A stretch of 64,000 bases of DNA. Source: Mycobacteroides salmoniphilum (GTDB taxonomy: Bacteria > Actinomycetota > Actinomycetes > Mycobacteriales > Mycobacteriaceae). The notes under the pieces were generated by a model. The model was not told where the DNA came from. It did no database searches and saw nothing but the letters and a program-made list of their open reading frames with translations. Positions within the stretch are counted from its first letter, which is position 1, and each line of letters begins with the position of its first letter. Location: the NCBI RefSeq assembly GCF_004924335.1, contig NZ_CP024633.1, forward strand, positions 2,852,001 through 2,916,000, in the 5' to 3' direction. Positions 55,608 to 64,000 of the stretch are shown piece after piece. The position numbers and the translations under genes are program-made.

Positions 55608-56060
55608 TCAATGCATCAAGATCGCGGCGAGCGTGCCGCCAAGGTTATAGGCCTGCTCGCGCACGGATGCGTCGATCGGCCCAACCACCTCGAGCACGTC
55701 AGCCGCCTTCTCCAGCGCCAGTCCGGTCACGATCTTGTCCACCGCGGATGCCGCGCCCACCGTGTCGTTGTTGCCGTGCACCCACACGCCATAGGGGCGT
55801 GCGGCGACATGGTCCAGGCTCGGGTAGTAGACGGTGTCGAAGAAGTGTTTGAGGGCACCGGACATGTACCCAAAATTCGCGGTGGTGCCAAACAAGTAGC
55901 CGTCGGCGTCCAGCATGTCGGGGATCGTCGCGGCAAGAGCGGGCCGGGCGACCACCTCGACTCCGGAGATGTCGGGGTCCCTCGCGCCCGCCAGCACCGC
56001 CTCCAACAGTTCTCGGGTCGCCGGCGACGGGGTGTGGTGCACCACCAGCAGCCGCATCAT
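55608..56060 (-). CDS. Flavodoxin-fold NAD(P)H:FMN oxidoreductase, Rv2771c-like
   Basis: A 150-residue flavoprotein. The phosphate-binding loop is H-H-T-P-S-P-A-T-R-E near residue 8, and the flavin-contacting segment is F-G-T-T-A-N-F-G-Y-M-S-G near 57. The physiological partner is unknown. Starts with an ATGA overlap on the preceding membrane gene; position corresponds to Rv2771c, two genes after dapB. Confidence 0.8.
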   Translation of the reverse strand: MMRLLVVHHTPSPATRELLEAVLAGARDPDISGVEVVARPALAATIPDMLDADGYLFGTTANFGYMSGALKHFFDTVYYPSLDHVAARPYGVWVHGNNDTVGAASAVDKIVTGLALEKAADVLEVVGPIDASVREQAYNLGGTLAAILMH

Positions 56061-56517
56061 CGGGCCGCGTCCTGCTGCATCTCTACGGCGGTGCGCATGG
56101 TCTCGCGCGCACGGCCCCGGTCCCCCGCATAGTCATACGCGCGCGCCAGCCGGTACCACCCCACCCAATCGTCGGGTTCTGCCTCGACCTCTGCCTTCAC
56201 CGCCACAAAGAGCGCGTCGGCGTCCTCACGATTGACGCGCCCCGACGGCGTCCTACGCAGAGCGCTCACATCCAGATCACGCCCCAACTCGATGGCCAGA
56301 CCCGCGAGCCGCTGATGCGCGAAACCCGCACGCAACGTGGCGATCATCGCCCACACACCGATGAACGGAAGGATCAGCACGCCAATACCCATACCGATCG
56401 CCGCGGGCTTCCCGCTCTCGATCAATGCGACACCCATTCGACCCAGGATCAGGAAGTAGACGACCATCGCCGCACACATGAATGCGATGAGGATCTTGAT
56501 CCGGGCTGCGGCGGACA

Positions 56518-56518
<1 letters not shown>
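56057..56518 (-). CDS. Membrane protein with TPR-like tail, Rv2772c-like
   Basis: A 153-residue protein with two N-terminal membrane helices (I-K-I-L-I-A-F-M-C-A-A-M-V-V-Y-F and A-I-G-M-G-I-G-V-L-I-L-P-F-I) and a C-terminal segment reading D-D-W-V-G-W-Y-R-L-A-R-A-Y-D-Y, like one tetratricopeptide unit. The GTG start shares one base with the dapB TAG. Probably co-translated with dapB; function unknown. Confidence 0.75.
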
Positions 56519-57629
<1,111 letters not shown>

Positions 57630-57998
57630 ATGTCGGGCCGCAAGCGATACGCGCGTGTGGGTGGCGTCGCGATTGCCCTCCTTGCGACCCTGTGTTTCCT
57701 CGGACCGGCCACACACGGGCAGACGTTCGGCTGGCGAACAGCGATCGTGGGAACTTCGCCAGCATCGAACCTGCTGCCCGAAGAGGTCCATGAGCACGTC
57801 AAGAGCCCGCTGAGCGCGACCGCTACGCGCATCCGCCAGCAACCCACCTCGATACCGGTTCCGGCCGCAATCGTGATGACGGCGCTCTTGGGCGCCACCT
57901 TGTTGGCGCTCCTGGTCTCACGAGGCTTCATGTTCTCGCGAGCCCCCGACAACTTGGGACGACAACGCCTTATCACCCTCGGGATAGATCGACGCTGA
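57630..57998 (+). CDS. Small two-helix membrane/exported protein
   Basis: A 122-residue protein. The start M-S-G-R-K-R-Y-A-R-V is followed by a signal-like helix (V-A-I-A-L-L-A-T-L-C-F-L-G), a 50-residue external part and a second helix (A-I-V-M-T-A-L-L-G-A-T-L-L-A-L-L-V) with a basic C-terminal tail. No family recognised. Codon use and composition look genuine, but the ribosome site is weak. It lies upstream of the SulP gene and may be co-transcribed with it. Confidence 0.6.
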   Translation: MSGRKRYARVGGVAIALLATLCFLGPATHGQTFGWRTAIVGTSPASNLLPEEVHEHVKSPLSATATRIRQQPTSIPVPAAIVMTALLGATLLALLVSRGFMFSRAPDNLGRQRLITLGIDRR

Positions 57999-58119
57999 GT
58001 CGTCGCCGTGACGGCAACGACGCCGTCAGACGCGTCTCATCCACTGATCTATCCACTTCGTCGCGCACGCGTTTAGCCGCAGCTGCCGCGACCCTTCATC
58101 CCGATAGGGCTTACCGATC

Positions 58120-60369
58120 ATGACGACTTCCGTCACCGAGCAGGCTTCGAAGCCGTCGTTACTGCAGAATCTGCGGCACGACCTCCCGGCCTCCCTCGTC
58201 GTATTCCTCGTCGCACTGCCGCTTTCGCTCGGCATCGCGATCGCCTCCGGTGCCCCGCTGATGGCGGGTCTCATCGCGGCCGTGGTCGGTGGCATCGTCG
58301 CCGGCGCCATCGGCGGATCACCGCTGCAGGTCAGCGGCCCGGCCGCCGGCCTGACCGTCGTAGTGGCCGAGCTCATCAACAAGTTCGGCTGGCAGATGAC
58401 CTGCCTGATCACCATTGGTGCGGGCCTGCTGCAGATCCTGTTCGGGCTGAGCCGGATCGCCCGCGCCGCACTCGCCATCGCACCGGTGGTGGTGCACGCC
58501 ATGCTCGGCGGTATCGGCGTGACCATCGCGCTACAGCAGATCCACGTCCTCATGGGCGGCACATCGCAGAGCTCCGCCTGGCAGAACCTCAAGGCGTTGC
58601 CTCAGGGCGTCCTCAACCACCATCTGCCCGACGTCATCATCGGTGTGATGGTGATCGCGATCCTGCTGCTGTGGCCCAAGCTGCCGCCCAAGATTCGCAT
58701 GATCCCCGGTGCCCTGATCGCGATCGTGGTCGCGACCGCCTTCGCGGCGCTCACCAACTCCCCAGCGGAGCGGATCTCCCTGTCGGGTAACTTCTTTGAC
58801 GCTCTCAGCCTGCCGACCCTGACCGGACCTGTCGATGGCGACTGGGCCGGAGTGCTCTTGGGTGTGCTGACCATCGCCCTCATCGCGAGTGTCGAGTCAC
58901 TGCTGTCCGCGGTCGCCGTCGACAAGCTGCACACCGGTCCCCGGACCAACTTCGATCGCGAAATGATCGGCCAGGGCAGCGCCAACATGGTGTCCGGCTT
59001 CCTCGGCGGCCTGCCCATCACCGGCGTGATCGTCCGCAGCTCGACCAACGTGGCGGCGGGCGCGAAGACTCGCGCTTCGGCCATCCTGCACGGTGCCTGG
59101 GTACTGCTGTTCGCCTCGCTGTTCAGCAGCGTGGTGCAGCTCATCCCCAAAGCCGCACTGGCCGGCCTGCTGATCGTCATCGGTGTCCAGCTGGTCAAGT
59201 TGGCTCACATGAAGCTCGCTTGGCGCACAGGCGATTTGGCTGTCTATGCCATCACCATGATCAGTGTCGTGTTCCTCAACCTGCTCGAAGGTGTCGGCAT
59301 CGGGCTCGTGGTGGCCATTGGCATTCTGGTGGGCTGGGTCATGCGGGCGCACATGGACGCCAGGCCATTCGGCACTGAGGGATCGCGGCAGTGGCATGTC
59401 GAGCTCGACGGCACGCTGAGCTTCCTGTCGCTCCCCCGACTGACCAAGACGCTCAGCACGGTTCCCCCGGGCGCACATGTCACGCTGGCGATCAACGCCG
59501 ACTACGTCGACCATGCCATCTCGGAGGCCATCTCCGACTGGAAGCGCGCCCACGAGGCCGCAGGCGGCACGGTGATGATCGTCGAGTCCTCACACGCCAA
59601 GCTGCACCACGCCCACACCACCCGGCCCCAGCGGCATTTCGTTTCACGCGCTGTTGGTTTGGTGCCGTGGCGGTCGTGGCGTCGCAGCGAGAACGACGGC
59701 GCGGGTGCGTCGATCATCGACGGCATCAACGAGTACAACAACCGCGGTTCCGGTGCCCTGCGACCCCATGTCAGCGAGCTGGCCGACTACCAGGATCCCG
59801 ACGCGCTGTTCCTCACCTGCGGCGACTCGCGCATCCTGCCCAATGTCATCACGGCCAGTGGGCCGGGCGACCTGTTCACGATTCGCAATGTGGGAAATGT
59901 GGTGCCCACCGATCCCGCCGATGGTTCGGTGGACGCGTCGCTCGACTTCGCGATCAACCAATTGAATGTGAGTTCGGTTGTGGTGTGCGGGCATTCGTCA
60001 TGCGGAGCGATGAAGGCGCTGCTGACCGAGTCGACCGATACGCCGACCACCCCGGTGGGACGCTGGCTCGACTACGCCCGCGACAGCCTCATCGCATTCC
60101 AGGAACACCACCCGGCACGATCCAGCGCGGAGGCACACGGCTTCAACGAAGTCGATCAGCTCGGCGTCGTGAATGTGGCAATCCAGGTGGAACGCCTTAT
60201 TCACCACCCGATCCTGGCCGGCGCCGTGGTATCCGGGCGGGTGCGCGTGGTCGGCACCTTCTTCAACATCGCCGAAGCGCACGTGTACGAGGTGGACGAG
60301 AACGGGATCGTGGGCCAGGAAGGTACGGCCGATGACGTCGTGGAGGACCCGGCGCCGGCCACCAGCTGA
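58120..60369 (+). CDS. SulP anion transporter fused to beta-carbonic anhydrase
   Basis: A 749-residue fusion. Residues 1-435 are a SulP transporter with more than ten helices (L-P-A-S-L-V-V-F-L-V-A-L-P-L-S near residue 22). Residues about 430-500 form a short STAS-like domain. Residues 535-740 are a beta-carbonic anhydrase with zinc ligands in L-T-C-G-D-S-R and C-G-H-S-S-C-G-A. It should import bicarbonate or another anion, with the anhydrase equilibrating CO2. M. tuberculosis Rv3273 has the same architecture, but at another locus. The ATG follows GGGCTT weakly; the N-terminal sequence supports it. Confidence 0.92.
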   Translation: MTTSVTEQASKPSLLQNLRHDLPASLVVFLVALPLSLGIAIASGAPLMAGLIAAVVGGIVAGAIGGSPLQVSGPAAGLTVVVAELINKFGWQMTCLITIGAGLLQILFGLSRIARAALAIAPVVVHAMLGGIGVTIALQQIHVLMGGTSQSSAWQNLKALPQGVLNHHLPDVIIGVMVIAILLLWPKLPPKIRMIPGALIAIVVATAFAALTNSPAERISLSGNFFDALSLPTLTGPVDGDWAGVLLGVLTIALIASVESLLSAVAVDKLHTGPRTNFDREMIGQGSANMVSGFLGGLPITGVIVRSSTNVAAGAKTRASAILHGAWVLLFASLFSSVVQLIPKAALAGLLIVIGVQLVKLAHMKLAWRTGDLAVYAITMISVVFLNLLEGVGIGLVVAIGILVGWVMRAHMDARPFGTEGSRQWHVELDGTLSFLSLPRLTKTLSTVPPGAHVTLAINADYVDHAISEAISDWKRAHEAAGGTVMIVESSHAKLHHAHTTRPQRHFVSRAVGLVPWRSWRRSENDGAGASIIDGINEYNNRGSGALRPHVSELADYQDPDALFLTCGDSRILPNVITASGPGDLFTIRNVGNVVPTDPADGSVDASLDFAINQLNVSSVVVCGHSSCGAMKALLTESTDTPTTPVGRWLDYARDSLIAFQEHHPARSSAEAHGFNEVDQLGVVNVAIQVERLIHHPILAGAVVSGRVRVVGTFFNIAEAHVYEVDENGIVGQEGTADDVVEDPAPATS

Positions 60370-60379
60370 TCGGCGATAT

Positions 60380-60895
60380 CTACAGGGGGGCTCCCCCGCG
60401 GAGATGCTCGAAGATCAATGACGTCTGCGTGCCCGCGACATCGGGCTGTGCGTTGAGTTTCTCAACCACGAAGGATCTCAGGTCCTCGGTGTCGCGGGCC
60501 GCCACGTGCAAGATGTAGTCGTCGGCACCAGCCAGGAAATACACGTCGATGACCTGTGGCAGCTCACGGATATCCCGGATGAAGGTGCGGATCTTTCCTC
60601 GCGCGTTGGCTTGCAGGCTGACCGAAATCATGGCCTGCAGCGGTCGGCCGATGGCGGCCGGGTCGACGTCGGTGAAGAATCCACGGATCACCCCGGTTTC
60701 CTGAAGACGTCGGACCCGTCCATGACAGGTGGACGCCGCGATCCCCACTGCGTCCGCGAGTGCACTGTTGGGTATACGTGCGTCATCGTGCAGTTCCATC
60801 AAAATGCGGCGGTCCACCTCGTCGAGATCCACGCGCCGAACATCATTCGGCGTGGGTGGCATGTCGTACCGAGATTCCGGTGATTTTGCGGCCAT
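60380..60895 (-). CDS. aldR: Lrp/AsnC-family regulator of ald, AldR-like
   Basis: A 171-residue regulator. The winged helix-turn-helix is D-E-V-D-R-R-I-L-M-E-L with N-S-A-L-A-D-A-V-G-I-A-A-S-T-C; the RAM ligand domain follows (Y-F-L-A-G-A-D-D-Y-I-L-H-V). It is divergent from ald, exactly as Rv2779c and Rv2780 are in M. tuberculosis, where AldR represses ald unless alanine is bound. The start is uncertain among Met at 60922, 60895 and 60862; none has a good ribosome site. Confidence 0.9.
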   Translation of the reverse strand: MAAKSPESRYDMPPTPNDVRRVDLDEVDRRILMELHDDARIPNSALADAVGIAASTCHGRVRRLQETGVIRGFFTDVDPAAIGRPLQAMISVSLQANARGKIRTFIRDIRELPQVIDVYFLAGADDYILHVAARDTEDLRSFVVEKLNAQPDVAGTQTSLIFEHLRGGAPL

Positions 60896-60992
60896 TTTTG
60901 CAATGTACCGAATCTTCCACACAAATATTGCGCCTTTATCGACGCTTCTTCACACTTGAACATGAGACTTAGTTCTGAACAGGAGAAGAATG

Positions 60993-62120
60993 ATGCGCGT
61001 AGGGATCCCGACCGAGATCAAGAACAACGAGTACCGCGTGGCCACCACCCCGGCAGGTGTGGCCGAGCTAACCCGACGCGGCCACGAGGTGATCATCCAG
61101 TCCGGCGCGGGCGAAGGCTCCTCGATATCCGATGTGGACTTCAAAGCCGCTGGCGCACAGGTCATCAACGGCGCCGAACAGATCTGGGCCGAGGCCGACC
61201 TCCTACTCAAGGTCAAGGAACCGATCGAGCCCGAGTACGCGCTGATGCGTCGCGGACAGACTCTCTTCACCTACCTGCACCTGGCCGCATCACTGCCATG
61301 CACGGAGGCGCTACTGAAGTCGGAAACCACCTCGATCGCCTATGAGACCGTGCAGACCGTCAGTCCAGATGGATCGGCCGCACTCCCCCTGCTGGCCCCG
61401 ATGAGTGAAGTGGCCGGACGGCTCTCCGCGCAGGTCGGCGCCTACCACCTGATGACTCCGGTGGGCGGCCGTGGCCTGGTGATGGGCGGCGTCCCGGGTG
61501 TCGGCCCCGCCGACGTGGTCGTCATCGGCGGGGGCGTCGCCGGATACAACGCCGCGCGGATCGCCGCCGGAATGGGTGCTCACGTCACGGTTTTCGACGT
61601 CAACCTCAACAAACTGCGTGAACTGGACGCCGAATTCGGGGGCACCATCCGGACCCGGTACTCGTCCACGCTGGACTTGGAGGGCGCCGTGAAACGAGCC
61701 GACCTGGTGATCGGCGCCGTGCTCATCCCGGGTGCCAAGGCACCCAAACTCGTATCGAATTCACTGGTAGCCCAGATGAAACCGGGCTCGGTACTGGTGG
61801 ACATCGCGATCGACCAGGGCGGCTGCTTCGCCGACTCACGTCCCACCACCCACGACGAGCCGACCTATTCGGTGCACGACAGCGTGTTCTACTGCGTGGC
61901 CAACATGCCCGGCGCCGTGCCGCGGACGTCCACCTTCGCCTTGACCAATGCCACCATGCCGTATGTGCTGGCACTGGCGGACAAGGGCTGGCGGCAGGCC
62001 TGCCGACAAGATGCCGCACTGGCCAAGGGACTCTCGACACATGAGGGTGCGCTGCTGAACGCCCATGTCGCCGAGGATCTTGAGCTGCCCTTCACCGATC
62101 CCGCGGAACTGCTGGTCTAG
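60993..62120 (+). CDS. ald: Alanine dehydrogenase
   Basis: A 375-residue NAD-dependent enzyme interconverting alanine and pyruvate plus ammonia. It opens M-R-V-G-I-P-T-E-I-K-N-N-E. The NAD loop is V-I-G-G-G-V-A-G-Y-N-A-A, and catalytic Lys74 (V-K-E-P) and His95 (Y-L-H-L-A) are present. Of two adjacent ATGs the second (60993) has the better spacing from AGGAG. Two hairpins follow the stop. Confidence 0.96.
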   Translation: MRVGIPTEIKNNEYRVATTPAGVAELTRRGHEVIIQSGAGEGSSISDVDFKAAGAQVINGAEQIWAEADLLLKVKEPIEPEYALMRRGQTLFTYLHLAASLPCTEALLKSETTSIAYETVQTVSPDGSAALPLLAPMSEVAGRLSAQVGAYHLMTPVGGRGLVMGGVPGVGPADVVVIGGGVAGYNAARIAAGMGAHVTVFDVNLNKLRELDAEFGGTIRTRYSSTLDLEGAVKRADLVIGAVLIPGAKAPKLVSNSLVAQMKPGSVLVDIAIDQGGCFADSRPTTHDEPTYSVHDSVFYCVANMPGAVPRTSTFALTNATMPYVLALADKGWRQACRQDAALAKGLSTHEGALLNAHVAEDLELPFTDPAELLV

Positions 62121-62132
62121 AGAACATGTTCC

Positions 62133-62184
62133 GAGGCGCCCGCCTCTGAGCGACACACCCGGTCAATCCGGGGAACTGTCGCTC
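62133..62184. terminator. Double hairpin terminator between ald and the diiron oxygenase gene
   Basis: GAGGCG/CGCCTC (62133-62146) forms a short stem. Directly after it GAGCGACA (62148-62155) pairs with TGTCGCTC (62177-62184), enclosing a second stem CCCGG/CCGGG (62158-62162, 62168-62172). The gap separates two converging genes and probably stops transcription from both sides. No T-run. Confidence 0.6.
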
Positions 62185-62199
62185 GAAGGCCGGCACCAC

Positions 62200-63225
62200 C
62201 TACACCGCGGTCTCGGCGGTGAGGTCGTTGGTCCACGTCGGCGTCTTGATCTTCTTGCGATACGGCACCTTGTCGTTGAACCTGTTCACCGCGCGCCCCA
62301 CCTTGTGCAGCGGATGATCGAAGTCAGTGAAGTAGGTGCTGTTGACGATCGGGTACCTCAGCACCCGGAAGATCGGCAACCGGCTGGCATTGCTGCTCTT
62401 GCGGCCTCCTGATTCGGCATAACGATCGAACGCACGCTGAATCAGAATCGTGTCGATACCCATGTTCCGCATCGCATCACCCACCCGGGTCAGGAAGCCC
62501 GCGAACCGGATGACGTGAGGATTTGCCAACCCGACGGCACGGACAATAGTCACCGGCTTGAGCAGCGGCGCCACATCCTCCACCAGCATCCTGGAGAACT
62601 TGCGGGTACCCAGCATGTCCATGACCGCGAAACCGATTGCCAGGTGCCGTGATTCGTCGGAGTTGATCTTGGCGAACACCTCGTGGAACAGCGGATCCTC
62701 GACCTCGCCGGACAGGAACTTCAGCACGGCGCCATCGAGCCCCACCTCGAAGAACGGAATGACGGTGGCCATGTAGACGAACGGGAGACGCCGGTCGCCG
62801 AGGTTGTCGAACCCGCGTAGCGCCTGCAGCAGGGCCTTGATGTCCCCGGACTGCGGCGGAATTTCGCCCTCCTCCAACATGCCCCACCGGCGCATCAGTG
62901 CGATCTCGGCGTTGGCATGCCGCTGTTCCTCGGCGTGGAAATAGCTGTAGATCTCCCGCAGTGTGTCGTTCGGGGCAGTGATACCCAGTGTGCCCATCAT
63001 GCGGCCGCCGATGTGCTCAATCCACACCAGATCCGACATGAACTGTTTGAGATCGTCAAACTGCTCGGGGTTGATGGTCTCGGCCCCTGGCTTGCCCCAG
63101 TCGAAGTCCGCCAGTGTCCACTGCCTGGCCTTGATCTTGACGAGGACATTCTCAAAGAACTCGTCGTTCTTCGAGATGTCCTTGGTGTTCTCTCTGGTCA
63201 GCTCGTCTGGCAGTACGGCGGTCAT
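62200..63225 (-). CDS. Ferritin-like diiron oxygenase, AurF-like
   Basis: A 341-residue helical protein. The diiron ligand pattern is visible twice: Glu in W-I-E-H-I-G-G-R with E-E-Q-R-H, and Glu in P-F-F-E-V-G with D-E-S-R-H. This matches the p-aminobenzoate N-oxygenase AurF and related diiron oxygenases. ATG 63225 overlaps the stop of the flavin monooxygenase gene (ATGA), so the two oxygenases are made together. Substrate unknown. Confidence 0.85.
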   Translation of the reverse strand: MTAVLPDELTRENTKDISKNDEFFENVLVKIKARQWTLADFDWGKPGAETINPEQFDDLKQFMSDLVWIEHIGGRMMGTLGITAPNDTLREIYSYFHAEEQRHANAEIALMRRWGMLEEGEIPPQSGDIKALLQALRGFDNLGDRRLPFVYMATVIPFFEVGLDGAVLKFLSGEVEDPLFHEVFAKINSDESRHLAIGFAVMDMLGTRKFSRMLVEDVAPLLKPVTIVRAVGLANPHVIRFAGFLTRVGDAMRNMGIDTILIQRAFDRYAESGGRKSSNASRLPIFRVLRYPIVNSTYFTDFDHPLHKVGRAVNRFNDKVPYRKKIKTPTWTNDLTAETAV

Positions 63226-64000
63226 TGGGCTACCCCTAACTTCGCGGAATTGACGGAATCGAGTTCCTGCTGGGTGAGGATCTTGTAGTCGGCGGCATCG
63301 ACATCGGCTAACGCACGCCGGAATTCACTTGTCGTGCCTGGGAAGAGCTCGCTGGCGACTGTTTCCGCAGTCTTGTACCAGCGGAACGCACCATCGCGCC
63401 AGGTGGTTCGATCGAATCGCCGAACGGCACGCGCCTGCTCACGTTCGAGAGACTCTCGACGCACCTCGATGGAGACAAACGCCAACGAGTCAACTAAAGC
63501 CAAAGAAGCCGCCACATACTCGATTTGCGCCTCAATATGCGATAGGCCCGCCAACGCGTTCGACCCGGAACCAGGGCCGGTGAGCAAGAACAGATTGGGG
63601 AATCCCGGCACGTTCACACCGCGGAAGGCCTTCGGCCGAGAGCCCCAATGCTCGTCGAGTGTGGAGCCGTCCGCCCCCTTGATGGCAAAGGGCGCTTCGA
63701 TAAGCACCTCCGGGGCATCGAGCGCGAAGACCAGACAGTCGGCCTTGTGAGTCATGGCATCGGCCGACCGCACACCGATGGCGCTCACTCCCGTGACGGG
63801 CCACGGCACCAGCTTGCAATTGTCTTGCTGCACCGCAGAATAGAAGTCATCGGAGAAAAGGACCCGGCGGCTGCCCACACGGTAGGCCGGTAGCAGGTTA
63901 CGACGCAGCCAGGGGTCCTTCACATTGCGGTTGAGGTGGTTCTCGGCCACCGCCTCGACAAACCGGGTGCCCACTCCGCGCCACACCAGACCGCGGCGCA
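63222..64000 (-). CDS. Flavin-containing monooxygenase, C-terminal part (runs off the window)
   Basis: The last 259 codons of a Class B flavoprotein monooxygenase. Visible are V-K-D-P-W-L-R-R-N-L-L-P-A-Y-R-V-G-S-R-R, the second Rossmann region's D-C-L-V-F-A-L-D-A, and G-F-P-N-L-F-L-L-T-G-P-G-S-G-S-N near the end, typical of Baeyer-Villiger/4-hydroxyacetophenone monooxygenases. The FAD-binding N-terminus lies beyond 64000, so the start is not seen. It leads the coupled diiron oxygenase gene. Confidence 0.82.
   Translation of the reverse strand, partial: RRGLVWRGVGTRFVEAVAENHLNRNVKDPWLRRNLLPAYRVGSRRVLFSDDFYSAVQQDNCKLVPWPVTGVSAIGVRSADAMTHKADCLVFALDAPEVLIEAPFAIKGADGSTLDEHWGSRPKAFRGVNVPGFPNLFLLTGPGSGSNALAGLSHIEAQIEYVAASLALVDSLAFVSIEVRRESLEREQARAVRRFDRTTWRDGAFRWYKTAETVASELFPGTTSEFRRALADVDAADYKILTQQELDSVNSAKLGVAQ

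Noticed and set aside
62122-62131. GAACATGTTC after ald, resembling an SOS box
   Set aside because: The half-sites are two bases apart instead of four, and it lies downstream of a gene in a terminator region.

Overview
The window is chromosomal DNA of a high-GC actinobacterium, almost certainly a rapidly growing mycobacterium, most likely of the abscessus-chelonae (Mycobacteroides) group. Gene content and order follow the lexA-recA-ftsK-dapA-thyX-dfrA-thyA-dapB-ald stretch of Mycobacterium tuberculosis (about Rv2718c to Rv2780), and proteins such as ThyX, Ald, ClgR and RecA are immediately recognisable. RecA has no intein. Species is an inference; no rRNA, tRNA, insertion sequence, prophage or CRISPR array was seen.

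Layout. 1-13.4 kb: SOS and housekeeping block (nrdR start, chiZ, lexA, fadE20-like, a BisC-type molybdoenzyme, hflX, dapF, miaA, a 44-codon ORF, a DUF349 gene, miaB). 14-17.5 kb: a complete gluABCD amino-acid ABC transporter. 17.5-20 kb: a DUF1348/flavin-oxidoreductase-like/VOC operon facing a CGNR-type regulator. 20.4-24.6 kb: recX-recA, a DUF3046 gene, a glycosyltransferase, and two tandem limonene-epoxide-hydrolase-like genes. 24.6-27.2 kb: the clgR-pspA-pspM envelope-stress module. 27.3-28.4 kb: a small SRPBCC-like gene and the relics of two dead genes. 28.4-29.6 kb: pgsA and argA.

The least ordinary part is 29.6-36.6 kb. Where M. tuberculosis has argA next to ftsK, this genome carries a carboxymuconolactone-decarboxylase-like gene and a tight six-gene minus-strand operon: cytochrome P450, polyprenyl diphosphate synthase, UbiA prenyltransferase, second P450, a fusion of isopentenyl-diphosphate isomerase with a QueD/6-pyruvoyl-tetrahydropterin synthase domain, and a divergent GTP cyclohydrolase I. 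It joins isoprenoid supply, chain building, prenyl transfer, pterin formation and oxidation in one transcription unit, so it looks like an undescribed route to a prenylated pterin or pterin-linked terpenoid. A CRP-like palindrome lies just upstream of its first gene.

37-57 kb returns to the core: ftsK, two paralogous secreted proteins around an MpaB/DUF2236 oxygenase, a TetR regulator, a monooxygenase-SDR-methyltransferase trio, rnj-dapA, thyX, a YceI protein, an AlkZ-like glycosylase, a DsbA-like lipoprotein-dfrA-thyA operon, a PapA-like acyltransferase and dapB. 57-64 kb holds a small membrane protein, a SulP-carbonic anhydrase fusion, the divergent aldR/ald pair, a diiron oxygenase and the 3' end of a flavin monooxygenase.

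Genes are packed very tightly. Many same-strand neighbours overlap by ATGA or GTGA, and several converging pairs share the same four bases for their stop codons.
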